Part shown: one piece after another, positions 37,415 through 47,312 of the stretch | Position numbering within the stretch: position 1 is the stretch's first letter | How the letters are laid out: each line of letters starts with the position of its first letter | Made by a program: the position numbers and the translations under genes | The notes under the pieces: generated by a model | Database searches by the model: none | What the model was told of the DNA's origin: nothing | What the model saw: the letters and a program-made list of their open reading frames with translations, nothing else | Assembly: GCA_019636845.1 (NCBI GenBank) | Contig: JAHBWV010000001.1 | Coordinates: 1-64,000, forward strand | Source of the DNA: Phycisphaeraceae bacterium | GTDB lineage: Bacteria; Planctomycetota; Phycisphaerae; Phycisphaerales; UBA1924 | DNA: 64,000 nucleotides | Direction of reading: 5' to 3'

Positions 37415-38383
37415 TCACATCCCGGCCTCTTCGAGGATCTTCTCTTCCCAGGCGCGCCGGAGTTGTCCGGCCACGCGGCCGGGCGTTGCGTCGGCGATCG
37501 CCTCGCGCTCGATCTTGACCACGGGCAGCACGCCCCACGAGGAGTTGGTGAGCAGGACCTCGTCCGCCCCGAGCATGTCCTCGATGGTGACGAGCCGGCG
37601 ATCGACGGTCATGCCACGCTCCTCGGCCCATTCCAAGGCCCACGCGCGGACCGTGCCCGGCAGAACGGGGCTCGGCATCGTGGCACGCGCCTCCTCTCCG
37701 CGCGCCAGCGGCGTGATGACCGCATCGCCCTTGACGATCAGCGCGTTGCTCACACACCCCCCCGCGAGGTGGTTGGTCACCTGCATGACAAGGGCCTCGG
37801 CCGCGCCCTTGCTTCCCGCCGCCCGGAGCTCCCGCAGACGGCCCCAGTAGTTCAGTGTCTTGTGACCCGCGAGCGGGTCGAGCGGGTTCGCACGCATGTC
37901 AGCGATCGTGACGGCGACGCCACGCTCGAACATCTCGGCGGGATACGCCGTCGCCTCTTGCACAAGGATGAGCACCGTCGGATCGATGCCCGTGGAGGCG
38001 GGCTCGCACGACGCGGCGTCGGGATCCTCCGCGGCGTTCGGGGCATTCCTGGCTTTGTCCCACGTGCGCGAGAGCAGGTTCAGATCCCCACCCGTGAAGG
38101 TCAGGCGGACCCGCGCGAGATCAAGCCCTGAGGCCTCGATGGTCTCGAGCACCGCATCGCCGAGCGCGGTGGTGTTGATGTGGTCGGCCAGGCCGAGATC
38201 CGAGGCCGAGTCGCGCAGGCGCAACATGTGGTCGCTGAGCTGTGCCGCCCAGGGGCCGGACGTGCCGTTCCCACCGAGCATGGTCTCGAAGAGCCCGACG
38301 GCGTGCGTGAAGCCCGCGTCGAACGCGGAGACACGCGCCTCATGCGCCGGGACGATTCTGCCGTTGAACCAGACAGTTGCCAT
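37415..38383 (-). CDS. Class IV aminotransferase (aminodeoxychorismate lyase / branched-chain type)
   Basis: A 322-residue PLP enzyme of fold type IV. The N-terminal VSAFDAGFTHAVGLFETML is typical, the PLP Lys is in AGHKTLNYWGRL, and LLTNSSWGVLPVVKIE is the phosphate-binding region near the end. The motif set fits either 4-amino-4-deoxychorismate lyase (PabC, folate) or a branched-chain/D-amino-acid aminotransferase, and I cannot separate them by eye. An acidic low-complexity stretch (APNAAEDPDAASCEPASTG) around residues 115-135 is an unusual insertion. Confidence 0.82.
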   Translation of the reverse strand: MATVWFNGRIVPAHEARVSAFDAGFTHAVGLFETMLGGNGTSGPWAAQLSDHMLRLRDSASDLGLADHINTTALGDAVLETIEASGLDLARVRLTFTGGDLNLLSRTWDKARNAPNAAEDPDAASCEPASTGIDPTVLILVQEATAYPAEMFERGVAVTIADMRANPLDPLAGHKTLNYWGRLRELRAAGSKGAAEALVMQVTNHLAGGCVSNALIVKGDAVITPLARGEEARATMPSPVLPGTVRAWALEWAEERGMTVDRRLVTIEDMLGADEVLLTNSSWGVLPVVKIEREAIADATPGRVAGQLRRAWEEKILEEAGM

Positions 38384-38456
38384 AGGGGGGATTCAGGGTC
38401 GAAGTGCCAGAGGAAAGAACAGACGAAGTTGCGGATGGTATGGTCCAGCCCGCGTC

Positions 38457-38496
38457 TCACTCCGTCATTGCGTGACTTTGTCACTCCGTCACTCTC
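38457..38496. repeat. Five-unit octanucleotide repeat across the ggt stop codon
   Basis: Five consecutive 8-bp units: TCACTCCG, TCATTGCG, TGACTTTG, TCACTCCG, TCACTCTC. The stop codon of the ggt gene (38489-38491 on the minus strand) is formed inside the fifth unit. The class resembles the 8-bp stutter repeat inside clpB in period but not in sequence. Confidence 0.7.
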
Positions 38497-40339
38497 CCGC
38501 CGGAGCACCCCCCTTGCGAGGGTCCGAGACCGCGTCGAGCGTCCCCGCCGGGGTCCTGTGGATCAGCTGAACAACCGCGCCGCTGGTCGCGTCCTTGACG
38601 TTCTGTCGAACCTTGCGAAGCCAGAGCGACACCCCCATCCCGTTCATGATCTCTCTGTCGTCGAACCCACGCTCGATCTCGAGAACGCTGGGGAGCCACT
38701 GGTGGTGCATCCGCTTGGCGGCGACGGCGTCCGCGGCATTCATGTTGCGAACCAGAATGTTGAGGATCGACTGAGCCGTTGCCGTGATGATGCGCGGCCC
38801 GCCCGACGCGCCCGCGACGATGATCGGGGCATCGGCATCGAGCACGATGGTGGGAGACATGCTGCTGAGGGGGCGCTTGCTCGGCTCGGGAAGGTTCTTC
38901 TCTGATTGGCGGAGCCCGTACGCGTTGGGCTTGTCCAGACGCGTGGTGAAGTCGTCCATCTGGTTGTTGAGGCAGAAGCCCGAGCCGGGAACCGCGAGAT
39001 ACGAGCCGAACTCGGTGTTGATGGTCTCCGTGCAGGCGACCGCACCGCCTCGGCCGTCGATCACGCTGATGTGGCTGGTGCCGGAGTCGATCTTGATCTG
39101 GCCTGGTTCGCCGTAGTACTCAGGTCCGTATGAGTGAGAGGGGTTGATGCGCCTGGCAAAGTCGTCGAGACGCTGCGCGCCCAGCAGCTTCTTCACCGGG
39201 ATCGCCGTGAACTTCGGATCGGCAAGGTAGTTGGCGCGATCCGCAAAGGCGAACTTGAACGACTCGGCCAGCTGGTGCGCGTACGACGCACTGTTCCCTT
39301 CGGCCCAGAGCGTCGCAAGCCCGCGGCGTTCGGCCAGCCCCAGGATCTGCCCGATCGCGATCCCTCCGGAACTCGGCGGGGGCATCAGCAGAACCCGTTT
39401 CCCGAGAAACTCGACAGTGAGCGGCTCGCCGTCATCGACGCGCGGGAGCTTGAAGTCCTGCTCGGTGAACCACGCGGCATTCCGCGGCGGATTCCGCCCG
39501 CCCGCGGTGTAGGTGATGAGCGCGTCCGCGTTGACGTGCTCGATGAGCGACTTCCCGAACGTGCCGCTATAGAAGGCCGCGGCTCCGTCTCGGGCGATCG
39601 CCTCTAGCAGCGCGGCCTGCTCCGGGTTCTTGATGGTGTCGCCGAGCGCGATCGCGCCGGAACCCAGGAATCGCTCCCACGTGAACGCGAAGCGCGTCTG
39701 GTAGTCCTTGTTGATCACGAATCGCTCGGTGGCGTTGATGGCCGCACGCATGTACGCGCCGTCCGTCTGGAAGCCCTCGCGGGCGGCGCGGATGGCCGGG
39801 GCGAGGACGGTGGCCCGGTCGAGCGTGCCGTAGGTCTCGAGCGCGTAGAGCAGTCCCGCCACGGTGCCGGGGACGCCGGCGGCGAGCGCGCCGTCGAGCG
39901 AGGCACGCTCCTGGTCGAGAGACTCGTAGAGGTTCTTGCGTGCCGCACGCGGCGCGAGCTCGCGATAGTTGATGGCGCGCTCGATGCGGGGTGCGTTGGG
40001 CTTTGAGTCTTTAGACGGCAGAGAGATGAGCATGAATCCCCCGCCTCCGATGCCACAGGAGAAGGGGCGGACGACCGAGAGCGTGAACGACGCAGCAACA
40101 GCGGCATCGACGGCGTTGCCCCCCTTGGCGAGCACCTCCGCGCCCGCGGCTGAGGCAACCGGATGATCCGCGGCAACGGCGAAGTGGGTGAACGTCGCGC
40201 TGAAGCCGGAGGTGGGTACCGCGGCGGGTGCGGTCTCGGATTGGGCGAGGGCCCATGCCGGAGCAAGAGATAGAACAGCAGGCGCAAGAATGAGAACATG
40301 GGTAAGCAGTTGCGACTTGCGTACATGTCTGTCCCGCAT
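38489..40339 (-). CDS. ggt: Gamma-glutamyltranspeptidase
   Basis: A 616-residue secreted precursor. GGAGGATCTTT precedes the ATG. The signal peptide (LLTHVLILAPAVLSLAPAWA) ends near residue 32 (LAQSETAP). [20 protein letters not shown] and GIGGGGFML belong to the large subunit. The autocatalytic nucleophile is Thr421 in DSGTSHISVID, which begins the small subunit, and GASGGPRIITATAQSILN is the oxyanion and glycine-rich region. It hydrolyses or transfers the gamma-glutamyl group of glutathione outside the cytoplasm. A 306-bp part of its 5' region is repeated at 42495-42800. Confidence 0.95.
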   Translation of the reverse strand: MRDRHVRKSQLLTHVLILAPAVLSLAPAWALAQSETAPAAVPTSGFSATFTHFAVAADHPVASAAGAEVLAKGGNAVDAAVAASFTLSVVRPFSCGIGGGGFMLISLPSKDSKPNAPRIERAINYRELAPRAARKNLYESLDQERASLDGALAAGVPGTVAGLLYALETYGTLDRATVLAPAIRAAREGFQTDGAYMRAAINATERFVINKDYQTRFAFTWERFLGSGAIALGDTIKNPEQAALLEAIARDGAAAFYSGTFGKSLIEHVNADALITYTAGGRNPPRNAAWFTEQDFKLPRVDDGEPLTVEFLGKRVLLMPPPSSGGIAIGQILGLAERRGLATLWAEGNSASYAHQLAESFKFAFADRANYLADPKFTAIPVKKLLGAQRLDDFARRINPSHSYGPEYYGEPGQIKIDSGTSHISVIDGRGGAVACTETINTEFGSYLAVPGSGFCLNNQMDDFTTRLDKPNAYGLRQSEKNLPEPSKRPLSSMSPTIVLDADAPIIVAGASGGPRIITATAQSILNILVRNMNAADAVAAKRMHHQWLPSVLEIERGFDDREIMNGMGVSLWLRKVRQNVKDATSGAVVQLIHRTPAGTLDAVSDPRKGGAPAGE

Positions 40340-40667
40340 AAAGATCCTCCATCGCTGCTAACAGAATTGAAACATCAAGACAAAAGATTAAGAACGTTTC
40401 TCAATAAACAACAGCCATGATGTTACCGAAGGTGGGGAAATGCCGCTTGACAGCAGCTTCATGAGGGGATAGTCTCGGACCCATGCTGCTGTTGATCGTT
40501 GGACATCGCACGAATCTGCCCGATGGTACGGCCTCTCGGCCGCGGCGGATCTTGATGCGGTTGGGGTCGGGTCTGTGTGGAACGCGAAGGATTGAAGGAG
40601 ATTGAACCGAACGGCGACCCAGTGGCGGGTTGCCGTTGTTGTTTCGGCGCTGAACTGGGAGGTTCAT
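40340..40667. other. Divergent intergenic region with lower GC
   Basis: 328 bp between ggt (minus) and the secreted Cys-rich protein (plus). The first 100 bp are visibly richer in A and T than the surroundings (for example GACAAAAGATTAAGAACG) and must hold the ggt promoter. I see no clear hexamer pair and no regulatory hairpin. Confidence 0.4.
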
Positions 40668-41567
40668 ATGGCTGTTTCTTGTTGGTTTCGTCGCGGACTG
40701 TGCATGCTGGCAATCGGATTCGGCACACCGAGCGTTGCGTGCGCGGAAGATCCGCTGGTTCGTGTCACATTCGCGGCGGATAACGGCTGGGCATTTCACC
40801 CGGCTGTTGAAGGCGGGAGCGTTGTGGGATATCTGGCACAGAGCATGAACCCCCAGTCCGTTCCGAACGGGCTGGAAGTGGTGTGGTACGCGCGGACCAC
40901 GGAGGGTTACATTCTGGATCGCGGCTGGATCGGGACCGACATCGATATGATCGCCGCATCATTGGCGTTGGACATGGAGTCGCCGGACCTCTTCGCGCAC
41001 TCGGCGCTCGCGGACGCCACAGCCGTGCTGATTGGTGAATGCGGTGTAGAAGTCATTGCGACGCTCGAGATCGAGAATGGGCTGGAAGTTGGTGATCCGA
41101 TCGGCGCGGTTGCGCACTTGCTCGAGCCGGGCGAGATCCAGGCCTATGTAGAGAGCGGGGCGGTCGGAGCCGACATTCTTTCCGCGCTCGAGATCGATAC
41201 GTTGGTGGTCAACGGCGTTGTCACATCTCAGGCATCGATTGGGCTTACAAGTTTGACCGAGGCCATAGAGATCGACATCGCTGGCGGCGAACCCGACAAC
41301 TCAATTCTGGGCTCGCTGTGCATACCCGGAACGCGCTGCCGCTCCACAACCGTTGTTGGACCCTGCACTCTGGTGGGCGGCTTCGGGAACGGAAGCTGCT
41401 CGGGGTGCAAGTACACCTGTGCGACAACCACTCTTCAAGTGTGTGCGTACTTCGACGCATTGTGTAATGTCGGCCCCGCCACGACGACGACAACAACGGG
41501 TACCTCGTCAAAGTCTTGTGCGGGGAACGCAACCAATTGTCCGGCATCGCCGCCGCCGGGTTGCTAG
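40668..41567 (+). CDS. Secreted protein with Cys-rich C-terminus, unknown function
   Basis: A 299-residue protein. ATG 40668 follows GGGAGG. The signal peptide is about residues 1-26 (CMLAIGFGTPSVACA). Residues about 30-215 form a domain rich in V, E and A with VRVTFAADNGWAFHPAV near its start. Residues about 225-299 contain at least ten Cys (CIPGTRC, CSGCKYTC, CAYFDALC) and a T-rich spacer, pointing to a disulfide-bonded, exported tail. It is followed 53 bp later by a membrane protein, probably in one transcript, and the pair sits between ggt and a partial ggt copy. No family recognised. Confidence 0.75.
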   Translation: MAVSCWFRRGLCMLAIGFGTPSVACAEDPLVRVTFAADNGWAFHPAVEGGSVVGYLAQSMNPQSVPNGLEVVWYARTTEGYILDRGWIGTDIDMIAASLALDMESPDLFAHSALADATAVLIGECGVEVIATLEIENGLEVGDPIGAVAHLLEPGEIQAYVESGAVGADILSALEIDTLVVNGVVTSQASIGLTSLTEAIEIDIAGGEPDNSILGSLCIPGTRCRSTTVVGPCTLVGGFGNGSCSGCKYTCATTTLQVCAYFDALCNVGPATTTTTTGTSSKSCAGNATNCPASPPPGC

Positions 41568-41620
41568 TCGCTCGAACGGGGCATTGTGTCTGCTGGGCGG
41601 GCATTATACAGGAGCGGAGC

Positions 41621-42454
41621 ATGCGAACGGTTCTGTCAGTCGGTGCGTGTGGAGTTCTTGCCCTTGTAGTGGCAGTCCTCGGGTCACACGCTATCGAGCT
41701 CTCGCGTCTCGACGTGGTTGATGAGCGTGTACGCGCGGTCGCCGAGGGCGTGAGCCGACGGGTCCCGGACTTTTCCGGGCTTGTCTTGTTCAACGAGACC
41801 GGCTGCCGCGTGTATCCGGTGATCCAGCGGTTCACGTTGAACGAGGTGATGGTGTCGGGCACGGACCGCGTGCTGACGCCGCTGGAGGCGTACCGCGCGA
41901 CATCGGCGACGGCGGAGATGATCGCACCGCTTTTTCTTGGTCTGTTGGGCTCGTCGCTTGTGTGGTCGCTCTCGATCATGCGGGGGCAGAGCGGGGCGAG
42001 CGTGGCTGCGCGTTCCCTGCCGCTTCCCTCGCTGATGTTCCGCTCACTGGTGGCGAGTTCTCCGTTCGTGCTTGTCGCGTCCGCGCTCTACTGGCCGATA
42101 GTGAGTTTCTGGGGAACGCTGGCGTTTGATATCGTGGACACGCGCGGGTTGAATCCTCCGATCCTCGATTCCGGTCCCACGCGAATCGCGATCGGCGCGG
42201 GATTGTGGTCGATGTGCGCCTGCGCAGGAACCGCTCTTCTGCGGAAGTCGCTGTCGCGGGCGGGGCGAGCGAGCCAGCCGGAGCGGTCCGAGTCTGCAAC
42301 GGTAGATGCGCCGTGGTGGGCACGCGAGTCGGAGCGCGTCGGTTTCGGCGGAAGGTTCTGGCGGGCGGCGCGTGGATCATTGATCGGTCTTGCGACGATC
42401 GGCCTCGTGTGCGCGCCCATGGTTGCCGGAGTCGTGAAGGCCACGATGGGCTGA
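41621..42454 (+). CDS. Polytopic membrane protein paired with the Cys-rich secreted protein
   Basis: A 277-residue protein; AGGAG precedes ATG 41621. The first helix is near the N-terminus ([20 protein letters not shown]), then an outside domain of about 75 residues with one Cys ([15 protein letters not shown]), then about four more hydrophobic segments ([52 protein letters not shown] and [17 protein letters not shown]). No known motif. The tight spacing to the secreted gene suggests shared expression. Both genes have ordinary high-GC codon use for this window. Confidence 0.7.
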   Translation: MRTVLSVGACGVLALVVAVLGSHAIELSRLDVVDERVRAVAEGVSRRVPDFSGLVLFNETGCRVYPVIQRFTLNEVMVSGTDRVLTPLEAYRATSATAEMIAPLFLGLLGSSLVWSLSIMRGQSGASVAARSLPLPSLMFRSLVASSPFVLVASALYWPIVSFWGTLAFDIVDTRGLNPPILDSGPTRIAIGAGLWSMCACAGTALLRKSLSRAGRASQPERSESATVDAPWWARESERVGFGGRFWRAARGSLIGLATIGLVCAPMVAGVVKATMG

Positions 42455-42892
42455 GCCGAGACTCGTTGAGTCGGCGGGAAGGGATTGGCGACCGGCCGCA
42501 CGCGGCGCGAGCTCGCGATAGTTGATGGCGCGCTCGATACGGAGTGCGTTGGGCTTTGAGTCTTTGGGCGGGAGGGACATGAGCATGAATCCCCCGCCTC
42601 CGATGCCACTGGAGAACGGGCGGACAACCGAGAGCGTGAACGACGCAGCAACAGCGGCATCGACGGCGTTGCCCCCCTTGGCGAGCATCTCCGCGCCCGC
42701 GGCTGAGGCGACCGGATGATCCGCAGCCACGGCGTAGTGGGTGAACGTCGCGCTGAAGCCGGAGGTGGGAACCGCGGCGGGTGCGGTCTCGGATTGGGCG
42801 GAAGCGACTTGCGGCGAGAGAGCGAGAACCACACCAACTCGAACGAGAGAGCGAGCAAGCAATCGTGTCATGGGGGAGAAGGCAAGAGGCAT
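42377..42892 (-). pseudogene. Truncated copy of the 5' part of ggt
   Basis: A 171-codon frame starting at ATG 42892 with GGGAG upstream. It begins with a different signal peptide ([20 protein letters not shown], then QVASAQSE), continues as a close copy of the mature N-terminus of gamma-glutamyltranspeptidase ([40 protein letters not shown]), then leaves homology after [12 protein letters not shown] and ends in unrelated sequence antisense to the preceding membrane gene. The nucleophile Thr and the whole small subunit are missing, so it cannot be active. The homologous block is 42495-42800, matching 39942-40247 at a constant offset of 2553. Confidence 0.85.
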
Positions 42893-43229
42893 GAGAGCTC
42901 CCGTCTTTGCATAGATAGAAAGAACGACCAGTGCAACGAGGTGAACAATACACACGGACGCTCTGATAATGTTCTCGCAACCCGATCGATCTGGCTTGAC
43001 AGACGTGGGGGGTTCGGTGCGGGCAGCGCGGCTGGCGTCAAGCTCTGTGGTTGGGTCAAGCCGCCTCCTTCCACCCTACTCTGCTGCGTGGCCAGCAGCA
43101 TTTTCGTTGCGGCATCGAGTTGGCGCGTGTGTGTGTATGCGTGCCATGAGCTGCATGAGTCTGCACTGCGGGGCATCGAACGCGACTACCGAACCCGCAT
43201 GCTTACTGAATGTGGTATCGTGATCGCAG
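42893..43229. other. Intergenic region
   Basis: 337 bp between the divergent ggt remnant and the zinc-ribbon membrane protein. Moderately lower GC than its surroundings. I see no gene, repeat or confident promoter in it. Confidence 0.4.
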
Positions 43230-43664
43230 ATGAATAAAAAGACGTACGATGTGGCGTGTGGCAACGGCGGCAGATCGATCAGGCCGCGTGCGATGTCATT
43301 CGTCTCCCGAACGAATAGGTCGATGCTTCCTGGCTGCTTGGTTACATACCTGCTACTTGGTGGACTCTTTGCATCGATCCTGTTGTATCCAACTGGGGCT
43401 CTTGCGAGAAAGTGGTTAGTCTATGTCTGCCTGGTGGCGAGTGCGGTCACGACTGGGTACGCGGTACTGGTAGCCGCACGGATCGATGCTGCACGCAGGA
43501 GAGCCAAACGCGCGGGTTGGCAGATGTGTCCCGTCTGCCTCTACGATCTTTCCGGAGATGGCCGCTCGTCCGATGCCGACGCGATGCGCTTCGTCTGCCC
43601 CGAGTGCGGCGGACGCTACGACATGGATGACCTGAGAACCGCCTGGGCAGCCCCACGGTACTGA
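43230..43664 (+). CDS. Small membrane protein with C-terminal zinc ribbon
   Basis: A 144-residue protein. Two hydrophobic helices (about residues 33-54 and 63-85; GCLVTYLLLGGLFASILLYP and WLVYVCLVASAVTTGYAVLV) are followed by a short basic stretch and a zinc ribbon: MCPVCLYDLSG then FVCPECGGRYDMDDL. This two-helix plus four-Cys plan is common and uncharacterised in Planctomycetota. The same ribbon without the helices appears as a remnant near 6478-6624. The ATG is not preceded by a strong ribosome binding site, so start confidence is moderate. Confidence 0.72.
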   Translation: MNKKTYDVACGNGGRSIRPRAMSFVSRTNRSMLPGCLVTYLLLGGLFASILLYPTGALARKWLVYVCLVASAVTTGYAVLVAARIDAARRRAKRAGWQMCPVCLYDLSGDGRSSDADAMRFVCPECGGRYDMDDLRTAWAAPRY

Positions 43665-43735
43665 GCGGGCGCAGCGCAGAGCAGGTCGGCGAGGTGCGCG
43701 ATGACCGCTCCGCGTCGCGAAGGATGTTGGACGCG

Positions 43736-44722
43736 TCACCCCTCCACCTTCCATCCGTAGTTCGTGTACCGATACCCGAAGGTGCCGTCGTCGTTGAGGT
43801 CCAGAAGCCCGTATCCCTCGTTGCACTCGTGGTGCGCGCCCTTCCACCAGTTGCCGCTGACGGCCCCGTCGCAGATGTAAGTGACGCCCCGATAGTCAAG
43901 CCGCTCGTTGCGGTGCATGTGCCCGCTGAGCGCGAGCTTCACCTGCGGGTTCTCGCCGAAGAGCTTCACAACCCGCGCCATGTCCGTCAGCATCAGCCCG
44001 CCCGAGACCTTCCATCCCTCGCGCGGCTTGTCGCGCATATCGATCAGCGGCGTCGCCGAGACGATCGAGATGTGCGAGACCACACAGGTCGGCCGATCGC
44101 GGTTCGCCGCGAGATCGCCCCGCAACCACTCGAACTGCTCGTCCTGGAGGCGTCCGATGTAGCCGGTGTCGCCGTCGGGTTGGACGCTGTCGAGCACGAC
44201 GAAGTGCCACGCCCCCTTGTCGAAAGAGTACCACGCGCTCTCCATGCCGAGGTTGTCCAGAGCCCAGCGCTTGCCCCACTTGGCCTCATCGCCCCTGGTC
44301 TCGGACTTCTTCTTGTTCCAGCCCCAGATGTCGTGGTTGCCGAGTGTGTGGCGCACATCACCGCCGTATCCGGCCTCCTTCCACGCGCGGAGGAACAGAT
44401 CCCACTGCTCGCGGGTGCGCCGCTCGGTTGCCTCGAACCCATCCATGATCAGGTCGCCGCCGGTGATGATGATGTCGGGGCTCTGGCCCGCGGCATGCCT
44501 GATGCACGCCAGCAGCCCCTCATACGCGCGCCGCTCCGGTTGCACGTGCATGTCGGTCATGTGGATCATCCGCAGCGAGCCCGTCGCACGCCCGGCACCC
44601 GCGACGGATGCCGCCCGCGCACGCGCCCCAGCACCGAGACCCGCCAGTCCCGCGGCTCCGACACCGATGGCCGCGATCGCTTCGCGACGAGAGAGCGAAG
44701 GACGGTCGCCGTGGTTTCGCAT
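43736..44722 (-). CDS. Tat-exported calcineurin-like metallophosphoesterase
   Basis: A 328-residue protein with a twin-arginine leader (SRREAIAAIGVGAAGLAGLG). The five metallophosphoesterase blocks are present: MTDMHVQPE, ITGGDLIMDG, LGNHDIWG, VSHISIVS and LSGHMHRNERL. These bind two metal ions and hydrolyse phosphomono- or diesters, here outside the cytoplasmic membrane as a folded protein. The length suits the UshA-unrelated, stand-alone Tat group common in planctomycetes. It is divergent from the Mrp operon with 247 bp between the starts. Confidence 0.9.
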   Translation of the reverse strand: MRNHGDRPSLSRREAIAAIGVGAAGLAGLGAGARARAASVAGAGRATGSLRMIHMTDMHVQPERRAYEGLLACIRHAAGQSPDIIITGGDLIMDGFEATERRTREQWDLFLRAWKEAGYGGDVRHTLGNHDIWGWNKKKSETRGDEAKWGKRWALDNLGMESAWYSFDKGAWHFVVLDSVQPDGDTGYIGRLQDEQFEWLRGDLAANRDRPTCVVSHISIVSATPLIDMRDKPREGWKVSGGLMLTDMARVVKLFGENPQVKLALSGHMHRNERLDYRGVTYICDGAVSGNWWKGAHHECNEGYGLLDLNDDGTFGYRYTNYGWKVEG

Positions 44723-44969
44723 GCGAGAACTCCTTGTCTGTCAGAGTGGGGATCTTCGAGTGGGGTCTTCAATTGCGGGGCTTTGCACGAGCGGGGAGCG
44801 ACGGATGGAGGATCGAGCCAAGCGCCTCAGAGGGCTCAGGGGCGCCCGCCGCGCCAGCATATCGCGACTTGGGTGTCGATTGCGAGCGTCCGCGCCAGTG
44901 CCGGGCCTGCCCGAGGGTCTAACATGGCCTTCGAACCCGTCGTCCGCTCAAGGCAGGGAGGCCCCCTCG

Positions 44970-47312
44970 TTGACGCTCTTGGCGATCGTCATCTCAGGAT
45001 TCGTTCTCGCCGTTGCCGCGCCGTGGGTCACGCGCGCGACGGGTAAATACGCAGGGTGGATTCTGGCGGCCCTTCCTGCCGCGATCGCGGGCTACCTCAT
45101 CTCTCAGGTCTCCAGCGTTGCCTCCGGCCAGACGGTCTCCGTGGCATACCAGTGGATTCCCGGGCTGGGGATCGACCTCTCGTTCATGCTGGACGGTCTC
45201 TCGCTCCTCTTCGCGCTGATGATCAGTGGGATCGGCGCGCTCATCCTTATCTATGCTGGCGGCTATCTCGCCGGGCACCCCCATCAGGGGCGACTCTTCT
45301 GCTTTCTCTTGCTCTTCATGGGCTCCATGCTCGGCGTGGTTCTCGCGGCCAACGTGCTGACGCTCTTTGTCTTCTGGGAACTGACGAGCATCACCTCCTA
45401 CCTGCTGATCGGCTTTGACCATCGGCGGAAAGAGGCCCGTGCCGCGGCACTGCAGGCGCTTCTCGTCACCGGTCTGGGCGGGCTGGCGATGCTGGCCGGC
45501 CTCTTGTTGATGGGGCACGTGGCGGGTTCGTACTCGATCTCGGAGATTCTCAGCCGCCGTGACGTGCTCCAATCACACGCGCTCGCGCCCGCGATCACCG
45601 TCCTGATCCTCGTGGGTTGCTTCACGAAGTCAGCGCAGTTTCCATTCCACTTCTGGCTGCCCGGCGCGATGGAAGCGCCGACGCCGATCAGCGCATACCT
45701 GCACTCGTCGACGATGGTCAAGGCCGGAATCTATCTCATGGCCCGGCTGACCCCCGCGCTCGGCTCGACCGAGCTCTGGCAGTGGCTGCTGACAGGCGCG
45801 GGAGCCGCCACGATGCTCGCCGGCGCGCTCCTGGCCATGCGTGAGTCGTACCTCAAGCGCCTGCTCGCCTACTCAACAGTCTCTGCCCTCGGCATCATCA
45901 CGATGGGACTGGGGATCGGCACAGAGAAGGCGATCTCCGCGGCGATCGCCTTCATCCTCGCCCACGCGCTCTACAAGGGCTCGCTCTTCATGGTCGCTGG
46001 CGCGATCGATCACGAGACCGGCGAGAAAGACGTCGACAAGCTCTCGGGCCTGCGCAGTGCGATGCCGATCCTCTCGATCGTCGCGCTCCTCGCCGCCGCG
46101 TCTCAGGCCGGGTTTCCCCCACTGGCCGGTTTCGTGGCGAAAGAGATGATGCTCGAATCCGCCCTGCACGCCCCGATCATCGCTGTGGCACTGACCGCCG
46201 CGCTCACGCTCTCCGCGGCCCTGCTGGTCGTCGTCGCCGGACTTGTCGCCTTCAAGCCATTCTTCGGGGGTGAGCGTCCCACGCCCAGGCACGCGCACGA
46301 GCCGCCCCTCTCGCTCCTGCTCGGCCCCGGATTGCTTGCGATCCTCGGCGTTGCGGTCGCGCTCGTTCCGGGCACGCTCGCCGATCCGCTGATCGCGCCC
46401 GCAGCATCCGCGACCCTCGGCACCGAATCGCACACGCATTTCAAGATCTGGCACGGCTTCAACCTCGCGCTCGGGCTGAGCGCGATCGCAACCGGCGTCG
46501 GCGTCCTGGTGTACGCGACGCGTTCTCGCTGGATGCCCCTCGCAGGAGCCACGGCCGGGCTGGATCGTCTCTCGCCGACGGCGTGCTACCACGGCGTGCT
46601 GCGGTTCGTCACGGCGTTCGCCGAGAGCCAGACCCGCATGATCCAGACGGGGCGCCTCCGCGACTACCTCATCGTCATCTTCCTTGTCACGATCGGTGTC
46701 GTCTCGTACCCCTTGATCACACGCGTCGGCCCGCCGGTCTGGAACGAACTCGGCACGCTCCACTGGCTCGACGTCGGGATCGCCGTGCTGATCCTGCTCT
46801 CCGCGTTCGCGGCGGTCACCGCGAAGAACCGCCTGCTGGCGATCATCGCCCTGGGCATGGCGGGCCTGGGCGTCACGATGTTCTACGTGATCTATGCCGC
46901 ACCAGATCTCGCGCTGACTCAGATCTCCATCGAGGCGCTCTCCGTGGTGCTCTTCGTGCTCGTCTTCAGGCGCCTGCCGGACTTCCGCTCGCTCTCGTCT
47001 CGCGCAGGGAAGTTGCGTGATGTGCTGATCGCGTGCGCGGGCGGCGCGATGATGGCCGGGCTCGTGCTGATGGCGACGAGCTATCCGTCCGCGACAAGCG
47101 TGAGCCGCGACCTGGCCGAGCGGAGCTACCCGGACGGCCACGGAAAGAACGTAGTGAACGTGATCCTCGTCGACTTCCGCGCGATGGACACGATGGGAGA
47201 GATCACGGTGCTGGCAATCGCCGCCCTCGGGGTCTACTCATTGCTGAAACTCCGGGACCGTATCGACGAGCAGCCCTCCGCATCGGCGCCGAGCGCGGGA
47301 GGTCGCGCATGA
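44970..47312 (+). CDS. mrpA: Na+/H+ antiporter subunit A (Mrp complex)
   Basis: A 780-residue membrane protein. The start is a TTG at 44970 after GGGAGG; the frame is open far upstream but only by chance. Residues about 1-480 are the NADH-dehydrogenase-subunit-5-like ion-translocating domain ([55 protein letters not shown]). The end carries the DUF4040 part ([20 protein letters not shown]) and an MbhE-like piece ([20 protein letters not shown]). It is the largest subunit of the hetero-oligomeric Mrp antiporter, exchanging cytosolic Na+ for H+. It overlaps mrpB by ATGA. Confidence 0.93.
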   Translation: MTLLAIVISGFVLAVAAPWVTRATGKYAGWILAALPAAIAGYLISQVSSVASGQTVSVAYQWIPGLGIDLSFMLDGLSLLFALMISGIGALILIYAGGYLAGHPHQGRLFCFLLLFMGSMLGVVLAANVLTLFVFWELTSITSYLLIGFDHRRKEARAAALQALLVTGLGGLAMLAGLLLMGHVAGSYSISEILSRRDVLQSHALAPAITVLILVGCFTKSAQFPFHFWLPGAMEAPTPISAYLHSSTMVKAGIYLMARLTPALGSTELWQWLLTGAGAATMLAGALLAMRESYLKRLLAYSTVSALGIITMGLGIGTEKAISAAIAFILAHALYKGSLFMVAGAIDHETGEKDVDKLSGLRSAMPILSIVALLAAASQAGFPPLAGFVAKEMMLESALHAPIIAVALTAALTLSAALLVVVAGLVAFKPFFGGERPTPRHAHEPPLSLLLGPGLLAILGVAVALVPGTLADPLIAPAASATLGTESHTHFKIWHGFNLALGLSAIATGVGVLVYATRSRWMPLAGATAGLDRLSPTACYHGVLRFVTAFAESQTRMIQTGRLRDYLIVIFLVTIGVVSYPLITRVGPPVWNELGTLHWLDVGIAVLILLSAFAAVTAKNRLLAIIALGMAGLGVTMFYVIYAAPDLALTQISIEALSVVLFVLVFRRLPDFRSLSSRAGKLRDVLIACAGGAMMAGLVLMATSYPSATSVSRDLAERSYPDGHGKNVVNVILVDFRAMDTMGEITVLAIAALGVYSLLKLRDRIDEQPSASAPSAGGRA

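Noticed and set aside
44166..44969. A 268-residue N-terminal extension of MrpA
   Set aside because: It overlaps the divergent metallophosphoesterase gene, is low in sequence quality, and MrpA normally starts at the helix following TTG 44970, which has a good ribosome binding site.
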